Assembly: GCF_000331105.1 (NCBI RefSeq)
Contig: NC_020054.1
Coordinates: forward strand, 2,574,813 to 2,638,812
From: Fibrella aestuarina BUZ 2
GTDB taxonomy: Bacteria; Bacteroidota; Bacteroidia; Cytophagales; Spirosomataceae
DNA: 64,000 bases
Direction of reading: 5' to 3'
How positions within the stretch are numbered: position 1 is the stretch's first letter; each line of letters opens with the position of its first letter. This document shows positions 9,513 through 17,936 of the stretch, in pieces. The notes beneath the pieces are model-generated. The model saw nothing but the letters and a program-made list of their open reading frames with translations. It did not search any database and was not told the DNA's origin. Made by a program: the position numbers and the translations under genes.

Positions 9513-10055
9513 ATGACACCCATTCACGCAACGACCGTTGTTGGTATCCGACACAACGGGCAAGTCGCCCTTGGCGCCGACGGACAGGCCACCATGGGCA
9601 ACACCGTGGCTAAAAGCAACGTTAAGAAAATACGCCGGTTGGCAGGCGGTAAGGTATTGGCCGGTTTTGCGGGATCGACCGCCGATGCCTTTACGCTCAT
9701 CGAGCGGTTCGAGGAAAAGCTGAGCAACTACAACAACAACCTGCGCCGGGCGGCTATCGAGCTGGCCAAGGACTGGCGGACTGACCGGTTTCTGCGAAAG
9801 CTGGAAGCCATGATGATTGTCGCTTCGGCCGATGACCTGCTCATTATTTCTGGTACGGGCGATGTGCTCGAACCGGATCACGACGTGGCCGCCATCGGGT
9901 CGGGTGGCGTATATGCACAGTCGGCAGCGCTGGCGCTCAAAAAACACGCTGCGCATCTAAATGCCGTCGATATGGTGAGTGAGAGTCTGCACATTGCTGC
10001 CGACATTTGCATTTATACAAATCATAATCTGATCGTTGAGCAACTAGGTAGTTAG
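9513..10055 (+). CDS. hslV: ATP-dependent protease proteolytic subunit HslV
   Basis: Threonine peptidase of the HslUV (ClpQY) proteasome-like protease, degrading unfolded proteins in the cytoplasm with the HslU ATPase. The 180-residue product closely follows the family: [10 protein letters not shown] at the mature N-terminus (catalytic Thr after a short propeptide), [48 protein letters not shown] and ICIYTNH. ATG 9513 is the start; a longer frame from 9447 would translate the inverted repeat and is rejected. HslU is not in this window next to it, which is unusual compared with the common hslVU pair. Confidence 0.95.
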   Translation: MTPIHATTVVGIRHNGQVALGADGQATMGNTVAKSNVKKIRRLAGGKVLAGFAGSTADAFTLIERFEEKLSNYNNNLRRAAIELAKDWRTDRFLRKLEAMMIVASADDLLIISGTGDVLEPDHDVAAIGSGGVYAQSAALALKKHAAHLNAVDMVSESLHIAADICIYTNHNLIVEQLGS

Positions 10056-10126
10056 TAACCGGCGGAAGTTGGTAACAGTACGCCTGCTCAACAATACTCA
10101 ACGCGTCTGATCATCAGCTCTCCTTA

Positions 10127-11599
10127 ATGCGTTTCATTTCCGCACTCAGCCAGCAGCTTAAAAACCGCCGGATTGCCGTAGGCTTTGTGGTGGCGGTGCT
10201 GTTGGTCGGGTTCGGATTTGCGATGTCGGTGCATAGTTACAACCGGTCGCAGCGGGATAACCAGAACATTACCCACTCGTTTCAGGTCCTGAATCGGCTG
10301 GAGGATATTCTGTCGCTGACCAAAGACGTGGAGACCGCCGTGCGGGGGTACCTGGGGTCCAACGACCGGGTCTTTCTGGCCCCCTATTACTCGGCCTACC
10401 CCCGAATACCCGGCCAACTGGATGCCCTGCGAAAGCTCTACGGCAGTGATTCGGCAAAACTCAAAAGCGTCGACACACTGGAATACCTCGTTGGGCGCAA
10501 ATTGGCCATCGCCCGGAAACAGATTTGGCTGACGGCCCAAAACGACATGACCGTCCGGCGTGAGCACCTGCTGATCGGGAAGCTGCGGATGGACAAGGTA
10601 CGGGCGCACGCGGGCAAGATGATTGCCTCGGAGCAGCGGCTGATGGAGCAGCGGAGTGTGCTGGCGCGGGCGTCGTTTGGCAACACGCTGGTTATCATTT
10701 TTGCGCTGTCGATGCTGACGTTCATCGCGTTGGTTACGCTGTATCGGCTGCTCGATAACGAACTGCGGCAGCGGGCCGAAAACGAGGCGCAACTGCGCGC
10801 TTATGAACAGCAATTGCAGGAGAAAATCCAGCAGCTGGAAACCTCGAATCAGGAATTGGAACGGATGGCCTTTGTGGCCAGTCACGACATGCAGGAGCCG
10901 CTCCGGAAGATTCGGGCGTTTGGCGACCTGCTCACCCAACGGTTTAGCCCATCGCTGGAAGACGACGGACGAATGTTTCTGAGCAAGATCATCACCTCTG
11001 CCGATCGGATGTCGATGCTGATTCGCGACCTGCTGAACTTCTCCCGCTTGACGAGCCGCCGTGATCTGTTTGTGCCCGTAACCCTCAATGAATTGGTCGA
11101 CAAGGTGATAGGCGACCTGGAACTACCCATCCAGGAAACAAACGCCACCGTTAGCCGGGGTGAGCTACCCATCATCGACGCGGCTACCCTGCAACTGGAA
11201 CAGCTGTTTCTCAACCTCATCACCAACGCGCTGAAATACGTGCAGCCCGGTGTGGCCCCCCAGGTACGTATCGAGGCTGAGGTTACCGACAGCGCGCTTC
11301 ATCCGGGCCTGGTGTTTGGCGAACGGTACGTTCGGCTCACGATTCGTGACAACGGCATCGGGTTCGACGAAAAATACCTCGACCGGATTTTCGACATCTT
11401 CCAGCGGCTGCACAACAAAACGAATTACGAAGGCACCGGCATCGGGCTGGCTATCTGCAAACGGGTCGTCACCTACCACAATGGCTACATCACGGCCCAA
11501 AGCCAGGAAGGTGTTGGTACGACGTTTATCGTCCTGCTGCCCGAAAAGCAGCCTAAAGCGGCTCCCGATCTGCCGCACGCCAAACTGCTGTTACACTAA
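10127..11599 (+). CDS. CHASE3-domain sensor histidine kinase
   Basis: Membrane-bound sensor kinase. TM1 at about residues 15-36, a CHASE3 extracytoplasmic sensor (about 40-175, including TKDVETAVRGYLGSNDRVFL) and TM2 at about 184-205. A coiled-coil linker follows, then HisKA with phospho-acceptor His in FVASHDMQEPLRKI, and HATPase with LFLNLITNALKY, DNGIGFDE and GTGIGLAICK. No PAS or receiver domain is present. The H-box resembles the phytochrome/bacteriophytochrome-like kinase group. No response regulator gene is adjacent, so the partner is unknown. It follows hslV by 71 bases on the same strand and ends three bases before the convergent PBP4 gene. Confidence 0.92.
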   Translation: MRFISALSQQLKNRRIAVGFVVAVLLVGFGFAMSVHSYNRSQRDNQNITHSFQVLNRLEDILSLTKDVETAVRGYLGSNDRVFLAPYYSAYPRIPGQLDALRKLYGSDSAKLKSVDTLEYLVGRKLAIARKQIWLTAQNDMTVRREHLLIGKLRMDKVRAHAGKMIASEQRLMEQRSVLARASFGNTLVIIFALSMLTFIALVTLYRLLDNELRQRAENEAQLRAYEQQLQEKIQQLETSNQELERMAFVASHDMQEPLRKIRAFGDLLTQRFSPSLEDDGRMFLSKIITSADRMSMLIRDLLNFSRLTSRRDLFVPVTLNELVDKVIGDLELPIQETNATVSRGELPIIDAATLQLEQLFLNLITNALKYVQPGVAPQVRIEAEVTDSALHPGLVFGERYVRLTIRDNGIGFDEKYLDRIFDIFQRLHNKTNYEGTGIGLAICKRVVTYHNGYITAQSQEGVGTTFIVLLPEKQPKAAPDLPHAKLLLH

Positions 11600-11601
11600 C
11601 G

Positions 11602-13272
11602 CTACAGCCCCGTCAGCAACACAAACAACCGCTCGATCTGGGGGGTGAGGGCGGCGTATTTGCCTTCCTGGTATTTGTTGATCATGAGCGAGAAGCTCAT
11701 CAGGCTCCCGTCTTTGGCCGTGAAATAGCCCGCGTAGGCCCGGACGCCCTCGATGGTGCCGCTTTTGGCCCGCACGTTGCCGGCCGCTTTGGTGCCTTTG
11801 GCCAGCCCACGTACCGTGCCGCTCTGCCCCACCACCGGAATGCTGGCATAGAAGGCTGGGTACGTTCCCTCGCGGGTCATGGCCATCAGAAAGCTCGTCA
11901 TGTTGTCGGCGGTCATCGCCCCCACCGTCGAGAGGCCGCTGCCGTCGCGCGGGCGGAAACCATCCAGATTGACACCCTTGGCCTGCCAGTAGCCCGTAAC
12001 GGCCGACACCGACTCGGGCCAGGTAGTAGGCCGCTGTTTGATCTGCCGCGCCGCCGACCGCAGCAGCGCTTCGGCGTAGAGGTTAATGCTCTGGAAATTA
12101 GTCTCGCGGACCAGATCGCTGAGCGGTGGCGACGTGTACCGATACACTTCCGTGCGGCTGGCAGTTGTTGCCGATGTGCTGCCCGTTGCCGACACAAACG
12201 GCCCCGGTGTATAGGCGACGGGCGTGGAGACGGGTTGGGCCGCCGTATTGGCCGCCAGTAGTTCCGCAGGCAACGTACCCAGGCGGTAGGAGGTAGGCGT
12301 ACCCGACACGCGGATGCTGTCGCGCCGGAGTTGCTCGGTCAGCGCATAAGCCACGAAGTAAGCGGGGTCGGGCATGGCGCCTTTCACGGCAAACTCAGGT
12401 ACTGCCCCGGATAGGTTGGGTGGCACCGTGCCTTCGAGCGTCGCCGTATTCTGGAACGGTACGCCGTAGATATCGACCTCGTCGCCAGAGCCAGCGGGGC
12501 CCGTGGATACGCGGTTGTTCAGGCTGAGGTAGGGGAGGGCGGGGTCGGTGCGCAGGACGGGGGCCGGTGCGTCGACCGTAGTCCCCGGCTTGAATACCAC
12601 CCGGTACAGGTTCTCGTTGAAGTTCAGCCCAAACAGGCCCGCTCCGTAATAATTGCCCAGATCGCCAAAGGGCCAGGTGTCGGGTATGGGCTGGCCGTCA
12701 AAAAAGCTGGCGTCGCCGATGATTGCGCCGTCGATGCGCCGGATCCCCGCCTGCCGCACCCGGTTCGACACGTCGCGCAGGAAGGCCACCCAGGCCGGGT
12801 AGCCCGTAAACCGACCGCTGGCCAGGGAGGGGTCACCGGTGCCGCGCAGGTACAGATTACCCGTCAGAACGCTGTCTTTGAGCGTGCCGTCGTATTCGAG
12901 AAAGGTGCTGTAGGTGAAGGTGCTGCCCAATGTAGCCAGGGCCGTACCCGTCGAAACGAGCTTCAGCGTGGAGGCGGTGGGGAGGCTACGGAACTCGTTT
13001 TGCCCAAAGACACACAACCCGTCGCTGATCCGCCGAACCGACAGGGCCACGGTCCCATTCTGCACCAGCGGCCCCCGTTGCAGGCTTTCGGCCCAGTCGC
13101 GCAGGCGTTGCAGCGCGGCGGAGTCGGGTGGGGGCAGGGTGTAGACCGCGCTGTTGGCCAGCTGGGGCGCCCGCCCCGCCAGCAGCGTAACGGCATCGGC
13201 GTGCAGGAAGTAACTGCTGAGCAGGCCCAGCAGCACGGGTAACAGACGGATCAGGGTAGACGAACGACGCAA
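11602..13272 (-). CDS. dacB: D-alanyl-D-alanine carboxypeptidase/endopeptidase, PBP4 (DacB) family
   Basis: Class C low-molecular-weight PBP (peptidase S13) that trims or cleaves peptide cross-links in the periplasm. It has a signal peptide (about residues 1-27, hydrophobic LLPVLLGLLSSYFL). The nucleophile motif is STLK (in PTASTLKLVSTG), the second motif lies in PRDGSGLS, and the third is KSG (RAKSGTIEG). The large insert between the first and second motifs, typical of the family, is present. The start is TTG 13272, forced by an in-frame TAA a few codons upstream. The 556-residue length is a little above the usual 470-500. Probably transcribed from the palindromic promoter at 13305-13320. 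Confidence 0.92.
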   Translation of the reverse strand: MRRSSTLIRLLPVLLGLLSSYFLHADAVTLLAGRAPQLANSAVYTLPPPDSAALQRLRDWAESLQRGPLVQNGTVALSVRRISDGLCVFGQNEFRSLPTASTLKLVSTGTALATLGSTFTYSTFLEYDGTLKDSVLTGNLYLRGTGDPSLASGRFTGYPAWVAFLRDVSNRVRQAGIRRIDGAIIGDASFFDGQPIPDTWPFGDLGNYYGAGLFGLNFNENLYRVVFKPGTTVDAPAPVLRTDPALPYLSLNNRVSTGPAGSGDEVDIYGVPFQNTATLEGTVPPNLSGAVPEFAVKGAMPDPAYFVAYALTEQLRRDSIRVSGTPTSYRLGTLPAELLAANTAAQPVSTPVAYTPGPFVSATGSTSATTASRTEVYRYTSPPLSDLVRETNFQSINLYAEALLRSAARQIKQRPTTWPESVSAVTGYWQAKGVNLDGFRPRDGSGLSTVGAMTADNMTSFLMAMTREGTYPAFYASIPVVGQSGTVRGLAKGTKAAGNVRAKSGTIEGVRAYAGYFTAKDGSLMSFSLMINKYQEGKYAALTPQIERLFVLLTGL

Positions 13273-13304
13273 AGTGAGGGGTTAGGCTGTATGGGCCTTT
13301 TTCG

Positions 13305-13320
13305 TAGCTTTGCAAAGCTA
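13305..13320. promoter_or_regulatory. Palindromic bidirectional -7 element
   Basis: TAGCTTTGCAAAGCTA is a perfect 16-base palindrome that contains the TAnnTTTG -7 consensus on both strands (13305-13312 forward; 13320-13313 reverse). It lies between the divergent PBP4 gene (leader about 35 bases) and the metallo-beta-lactamase gene (leader about 180 bases). No good -33 TTG is visible on either side. It could equally be a regulator-binding palindrome. Confidence 0.5.
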
Positions 13321-13497
13321 AGGGAATTTAGAATACCGTACCCGCGTTATCAAAAGGCCCTTTCCGGGCAAATAAGGCAAACCCGCCCCCTTATCCGACC
13401 CCATGAATAACTGCGCCGATCTGGCACATGGCAACCAATGGAACCATGCAATGCCTGAACGCGTCGGCCATGATCATATAGACGGTATAGACCACGC

Positions 13498-14928
13498 ATG
13501 AAATTAACATTTTGGGGAGCCGCCCAGCAGGTAACGGGTAGTATGTACCTACTGGAACTGGACGAGGATTACCGGATCCTGATCGACTGTGGGTCTGATC
13601 TGGAACGGTCTACTAACGGCCAAACTCCCCCCATTGACCAACCTACTACTGGCTTCTTCCCATTCGAAGCTTCCAGTATCAATGTGGTGCTGCTCACACA
13701 CGCACACATCGACCACTCTGGCAATCTGCCCAACCTCTATCGCGAGGGCTATGAAGGCCAGATTCTCTGCACCGAACCTACCTATGCGCTGACCAATATT
13801 CTGTTGCAGGATGCGGCCTCGCTCAACAGCAAACGCATCAACGAACTTAACGGTAGCAAGAAGAAGCGGGTACGCGACAAGCAATCGCAGATGCTGAAAG
13901 ACCTGTTTCTGGAAAAGCAGGTGCGCGAAAGCATGGAAAGCGTCGTGCCCATTCAGTTTGGCCGCAAATTCCGCCTCACCGATTCGTGCAGCGTCACCTT
14001 CATCCCGGCCGGGCACTTGCTTGGCGCGGCCCATATTGTGGTCGACGTTTTCGAGAACGGGCAGAAGAAAAGCATCTGCTTCTCGGGCGACATTGGCCGC
14101 AAGAACTACCCGCTCCTGGTCGATCCGGCTACGGTGCCTCCTGTCGACTACCTCGTCTGCGAATCGACCTACGGCAATCGCCTGCACGTCGATCAGATGA
14201 GCCCGGAAGATGCCCTCGCCGATGTGATCAAACGGACCTGCATCGACATCCCGGGGCGGCTTATCATCCCGTCGTTCTCGGTGGGACGTACCCAGTCGCT
14301 TCTGTACACGCTCAACCGGCTCTACACCGAGCGCGGCTTTCAGCCCATCAAGGTGTTTTCGGATAGCCCCATGGGCCTGGAAAGCACCAAGGTGTATCAG
14401 AAGAACATCCGGCAGTTGAGCAAGGAGGCGCGGGAGTTTTACGAAGAAAACGAGACAATCTTCGACTTCGACAACTTCGAATTCCTGGAGTCGACCAAAG
14501 CGAGTAAGGCCGTCAGCGATTACAACGAGCCGTGCATCATTATTTCGTCGTCGGGCATGGTGCAGGGCGGGCGCGTGGAATACCACGTAGCCGCCAACAT
14601 CGAAAACCCGTACTGCACAATCCTGATTATCGGATACTGCGCCGAAGGCACGCTCGGCTGGCGACTGCTCAATGGGCAGCCTACGCTGACGATCAAAGGC
14701 GAGGAGAAGCAGGTGATGGCCAACATCGAGCGCATCGACGTATTCAGTGGCCACGGCGACCGCGACGATCTGCTAAACTTCGTGCGGATGCAATCGCCCG
14801 AGCAGTTGAAGAATGTATTTTTGGTGCACGGAGAAACCAGCAGCATGGAGGCCTTCCGGGGCACGCTTGCCGAAGCTGGTTATACCCATGTTGAAATCCC
14901 CGCCAAGGGGCAGAGTTATGAACTTTAA
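13498..14928 (+). CDS. Beta-CASP metallo-beta-lactamase-fold RNA-processing hydrolase
   Basis: Probable RNase-type metallo-hydrolase related to eukaryotic CPSF73/Ysh1 and archaeal aCPSF. The zinc site motif HAHIDH (in [13 protein letters not shown]) is followed by [10 protein letters not shown], a conserved FSGDIGR and the beta-CASP segment ([38 protein letters not shown]). The C-terminal RMMBL part has [13 protein letters not shown] and VFLVHGE. The 476-residue length is typical. No KH domain, unlike archaeal forms. Acts in the cytoplasm; the RNA target is unknown. Stand-alone gene with a long leader, followed by an inverted repeat and accA. Confidence 0.92.
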   Translation: MKLTFWGAAQQVTGSMYLLELDEDYRILIDCGSDLERSTNGQTPPIDQPTTGFFPFEASSINVVLLTHAHIDHSGNLPNLYREGYEGQILCTEPTYALTNILLQDAASLNSKRINELNGSKKKRVRDKQSQMLKDLFLEKQVRESMESVVPIQFGRKFRLTDSCSVTFIPAGHLLGAAHIVVDVFENGQKKSICFSGDIGRKNYPLLVDPATVPPVDYLVCESTYGNRLHVDQMSPEDALADVIKRTCIDIPGRLIIPSFSVGRTQSLLYTLNRLYTERGFQPIKVFSDSPMGLESTKVYQKNIRQLSKEAREFYEENETIFDFDNFEFLESTKASKAVSDYNEPCIIISSSGMVQGGRVEYHVAANIENPYCTILIIGYCAEGTLGWRLLNGQPTLTIKGEEKQVMANIERIDVFSGHGDRDDLLNFVRMQSPEQLKNVFLVHGETSSMEAFRGTLAEAGYTHVEIPAKGQSYEL

Positions 14929-14944
14929 TTAGCGAAGGCTTAGA

Positions 14945-15013
14945 GCGTAGGGCTTGGGGGGTATCGTCCGTGGTTTATTCGTACACCCAAGCCCTACACC
15001 CCAAGCCCTACGC
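14945..15013. repeat. Intergenic inverted repeat with duplicated right arm
   Basis: Arm 14945-14962 pairs with 14996-15013 at 17 of 18 positions. The right arm is preceded by a second copy of the same sequence (about 14982-14997), so the element is a degenerate tandem repeat folded on itself. It lies directly before the accA start codon, between co-directional genes. Confidence 0.8.
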
Positions 15014-15020
15014 GCACTCT

Positions 15021-15974
15021 ATGAGAACTTATCTCGACTTTGAGAAGCCGCTGGCTGATCTGGAAGGCCGGTTAGACGAACTGAAGCGGCTGGGTGAAAC
15101 CAGCAAAGTGGATGTGACGGAAGCCATTGCGTCGCTGGAAGAAAGCATCGCCAAGCTGCGGGCCGAACTGTTTAACAACCTCACCCGCTGGCAGCGGGTG
15201 CAACTCTCGCGCCATCCCGACCGCCCCTACACGCTCGATTATATTGAGCGCATGTGCGATCAGTTTATCGAATTGCACGGCGACCGCACCGTGCGCGACG
15301 ATCCGGCGATGGTGGGTGGTTTCGCCGAAATAGATGGCCAGACCATCATGATCATCGGGCAGCAGAAAGGGCGCAACACCAAGCAACGGCAGCAGCGGAA
15401 TTTCGGCATGCCCAACCCCGAGGGCTACCGCAAGGCCCTGCGACTGATGAAAATGGCCGAGAAGTTCAACAAGCCCATCGTTACGCTGATCGATACGCCG
15501 GGTGCGTTTCCGGGCCTCGAAGCTGAAGAACGGGGACAGGGCGAGGCCATCGCCCGCAACCTCAAGGAAATGTTTATGCTGAAGGTGCCGGTGATCTGCA
15601 TCGTCATCGGCGAAGGCGCTTCGGGCGGGGCGCTGGGCATTGCCATCGGCGACCGCGTGATGATGCTCGAAAACACCTGGTACTCGGTTATTTCCCCCGA
15701 AAACTGCTCGACGATCCTCTGGCGGAGCTGGAATTACAAAGAACAGGCGGCCGAAGCCATGAAGCTGACCGCTGCCGACATGCAATCGTTCCGCCTGGTC
15801 GACGGCATCATCGACGAACCTACGGGCGGCGCCCACGCCGACCACGCGGCGATGGCACAGATCCTTAAAGACACGATCCTCAACACCATCGCCGAACTCA
15901 ACACCCTGACCGCCGACGAGCGTATCGATCAGCGCATCGAGAAATTCTGCTCGATGGGGGTGGTGATTGAGTAA
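15021..15974 (+). CDS. accA: Acetyl-CoA carboxylase carboxyltransferase subunit alpha
   Basis: Alpha subunit of the carboxyltransferase that moves the carboxyl group from biotin to acetyl-CoA, the first step of fatty acid synthesis. The 317-residue protein shows the full family pattern: [17 protein letters not shown] at the N-terminus, [76 protein letters not shown] and SVISPE. ATG 15021 gives the standard N-terminus; the frame is open to 14970 but that part is repeat DNA. accD is not adjacent. Convergent with the carbonic anhydrase gene, with a long hairpin between. Confidence 0.97.
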   Translation: MRTYLDFEKPLADLEGRLDELKRLGETSKVDVTEAIASLEESIAKLRAELFNNLTRWQRVQLSRHPDRPYTLDYIERMCDQFIELHGDRTVRDDPAMVGGFAEIDGQTIMIIGQQKGRNTKQRQQRNFGMPNPEGYRKALRLMKMAEKFNKPIVTLIDTPGAFPGLEAEERGQGEAIARNLKEMFMLKVPVICIVIGEGASGGALGIAIGDRVMMLENTWYSVISPENCSTILWRSWNYKEQAAEAMKLTAADMQSFRLVDGIIDEPTGGAHADHAAMAQILKDTILNTIAELNTLTADERIDQRIEKFCSMGVVIE

Positions 15975-15986
15975 ACGTAGGTTGTA

Positions 15987-16068
15987 GGGTTTGTATTTAC
16001 TGTAAACGGTTGGTTGACGCGCGATTTTGCTTCCGCGTCAGCCAACCGTTTACAGTAAATACAAACCC
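15987..16068. repeat. Long intergenic inverted repeat (35-bp arms, 12-base loop)
   Basis: Arms 15987-16021 and 16034-16068 pair at 34 of 35 positions. It fills the space between convergent accA and the carbonic anhydrase gene, and would form a very stable hairpin in transcripts from either side. Confidence 0.95.
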
Positions 16069-16078
16069 CCAAAACGAA

Positions 16079-16831
16079 TCAATTTTCCCGCACCTCGCGG
16101 TTGCCCAATGCTTGGATGGGCCGATTGTTCTTCGGGTATTTCTGGGCGAATGCACCCTCCTGTCCGGCAGAAATAGCGACCGGGTTCTTGAAAATAAACC
16201 AGTCCTGCTGCTGGGTACAGCTTGCCGACATGGGCGAGTCAGCATAGGTGTAATAAGCCTTATTCTGGGGTAATAAATCGGCAGGGTTGATGCTGACGCC
16301 CGCCACCACGTTGGGTTGATCCTGCGTCGTGGGCAGGTTGGCGAGCACTTGTTGCAGAACGGCATTTTGTGGGCCATTCGTCAGAAAAACGCCTAGCACG
16401 ATAATCGCGCCCGTTCGTTCATCCTGATTAACCAGATGCAACTCCATCGGAGCGGCCTTTCCGTTGAGGGTGTGCTCGCTGCCCCGGTGAACGTGAAACT
16501 GCTTCAGCAGGTACGTTACCCCATTATAGCTAATCGCGTTTTTGCCATCACCCAGCACCTCGATGGTGTGGCCGTCGTCGAGCACCTGCAAGGGCATCGA
16601 CTGGTAACTAAACGTCAGCGCAGGCAGGCTCCCCTTCCGGGTTTCGGTCGTGTCGATGTCGATGGGCGACATTGCCTGTCCGGCGCAGGCCGGAGCCCCT
16701 TCCGATCGCCAGTTGGTTTGTTCGTAATTCCAGTCGGTAGGGGCGGGTGTTGCGTCGTCGGGTGCCGTTTTAGAGCAGCCCATAGCCGCGAGCAAAAGCA
16801 GCCCGACGGTGGCGGGGAAAATCCGGTTCAT
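16079..16831 (-). CDS. Alpha-carbonic anhydrase-like lipoprotein, altered active-site loop
   Basis: Eukaryotic-type alpha carbonic anhydrase fold, exported as a lipoprotein (LLAAMGCSK, lipid Cys at about residue 19), so periplasmic. The SPIDI motif is present. The three zinc ligands look intact: His113 and His115 in QFHVH and His132 in MELHLV, with Glu119 in GSEH. The usual SLTTPPC loop, which carries the gatekeeper Thr199 (human CA II numbering) and substrate pocket, reads DSPMSASC, with Met at the Thr position. The N-terminal region between WNYE and SPIDI is also shorter than usual. Zinc binding is likely; normal CO2 hydration activity is doubtful. Stand-alone gene. Confidence 0.85.
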   Translation of the reverse strand: MNRIFPATVGLLLLAAMGCSKTAPDDATPAPTDWNYEQTNWRSEGAPACAGQAMSPIDIDTTETRKGSLPALTFSYQSMPLQVLDDGHTIEVLGDGKNAISYNGVTYLLKQFHVHRGSEHTLNGKAAPMELHLVNQDERTGAIIVLGVFLTNGPQNAVLQQVLANLPTTQDQPNVVAGVSINPADLLPQNKAYYTYADSPMSASCTQQQDWFIFKNPVAISAGQEGAFAQKYPKNNRPIQALGNREVREN

Positions 16832-16932
16832 AACAGTTGAGTTCGTTGATCGCTATACTAGCTACGTCGAAATCAACCCTATTATTTCAATGGATTTAGT
16901 AACCGTTCCGTAAACAGGCCAAACCCGCCAGC

Positions 16933-17457
16933 CTAGCTCGTTAGTGCCAGCTTGATATGGGCGAGGTGATGTTGACCGTGCCACGCAACCATATCCAGCG
17001 CTGAAGCGAGCGAGACATTGAGCTGACGGAACGGGTGATAATAAGCCCGTTGCCGCTCGGTTTCGGGCAGGCGTTCAAACAGGTAGGCCAGGCGCGCATG
17101 CAGGCCTTCCAGGAGCGCCAGTGAGTAAGCGACCGGCGCGTCGTGACCGTCGGGCTGTTGGGCCCAATCGCCGACCGAACTCAGTATGCCAGGCACTACC
17201 TCGGGTTGTGTTAGCGCGTGTTTGATGCGGAAATAATGCCACTGATGCGTATCAGCGACATGGTGCACCACCTGCCGGATGGTCCAGCTTCCCGGCCGGT
17301 AGGTACGTTGCAGCGCCTCATCGGTCAGGGTTTCGGTCAGTTGGCGATACTGCCGCGGTAACTCGCGTAGCAGGGCGATGCGCTCGGTGATTTCAGCCGC
17401 GGAAAAGTCGGTTTGCCCGCTCCAGGGGCCAATGGGAAATTGACGGGGATCTGTCAT
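16933..17457 (-). CDS. DinB/YfiT-family putative metal-dependent hydrolase or transferase
   Basis: A 174-residue cytoplasmic four-helix-bundle protein of the DinB superfamily, YfiT/BstA branch. The three predicted metal-binding His are in HHVADTHQWH and HGQHHLAH. Some relatives are bacillithiol or other thiol S-transferases; Bacteroidota members are mostly uncharacterised. ATG 17457 begins MTDPRQFPIGPW, the family N-terminus, so a longer frame to 17595 is rejected. It lies 53 bases downstream of the SMR gene on the same strand, so the two may form a small stress-related operon (inference). Confidence 0.85.
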   Translation of the reverse strand: MTDPRQFPIGPWSGQTDFSAAEITERIALLRELPRQYRQLTETLTDEALQRTYRPGSWTIRQVVHHVADTHQWHYFRIKHALTQPEVVPGILSSVGDWAQQPDGHDAPVAYSLALLEGLHARLAYLFERLPETERQRAYYHPFRQLNVSLASALDMVAWHGQHHLAHIKLALTS

Positions 17458-17510
17458 GGGGAATGCGTAGAGCGGCAAGAATGCGTCGCCAACGCGGCGG
17501 CAATATACGG

Positions 17511-17864
17511 TCAGGCGTTTCCGCTGCCTACCCATTTTAAGCCGACAATGGCAACGGCCAACAGCCCGATGAAAAATAACTCGCCCGCCGACCACGGCGC
17601 CTTGTAGACAACTACGTCGGCTAGTTTGATAAAGATCAGCGTCAGGGCCGTCCAGATGCCAAAGGCTGTGGTGATGGGTACGTACCGGAAGGCCTGATTC
17701 AGAAAAAAGACGTTGACCAGCCCCGACACCACGTTGAGCAGCACCGGACCGACCACGGGCAGCGAGAACTGAAACGACGCCAGCGCTTTGAAATCAGCGA
17801 ATTTGAGCGAAAATGTCCACACCGTCTGGCAGAGAGCCGCCAGCGCCAAAAACAACCAGGCCAT
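17511..17864 (-). CDS. Small membrane protein of the SMR/EamA (DMT) type
   Basis: A 117-residue inner-membrane protein with four hydrophobic helices, the size and layout of a small multidrug resistance transporter or a single EamA half (AWLFLALAALCQTVWTFSLK at the N-terminus; TTAFGIWTALTLIFIKLAD in the third helix). The usual SMR membrane Glu near position 14 is not seen (the region reads LCQTVWTF), so classical proton-coupled drug export is uncertain. Divergent from the GH13-like gene; probably co-transcribed with the DinB gene. Confidence 0.7.
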   Translation of the reverse strand: MAWLFLALAALCQTVWTFSLKFADFKALASFQFSLPVVGPVLLNVVSGLVNVFFLNQAFRYVPITTAFGIWTALTLIFIKLADVVVYKAPWSAGELFFIGLLAVAIVGLKWVGSGNA

Positions 17865-17924
17865 GCGGGCAAATTAAGGGTGTAAAGGCAAGCCGACGCG
17901 GGAAGTTGTATTATCAAATCGTTT

Positions 17925-17932
17925 TACTTTTG
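17925..17932 (+). promoter_or_regulatory. -7 promoter element almost at the start codon (possible leaderless mRNA)
   Basis: TACTTTTG fits TAnnTTTG, with TTG at 17906-17908 upstream (spacing 16). ATG 17937 begins only four bases after the element, so the transcript could start at or next to the start codon. Confidence 0.5.
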
Positions 17933-17936
17933 CTTC

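Noticed and set aside
13549..14754. 401-codon open frame on the minus strand
   Set aside because: It is the antisense of the metallo-beta-lactamase gene; composition is His/Val/Gly/Arg-biased with no domain, as expected for a shadow in GC-rich DNA.
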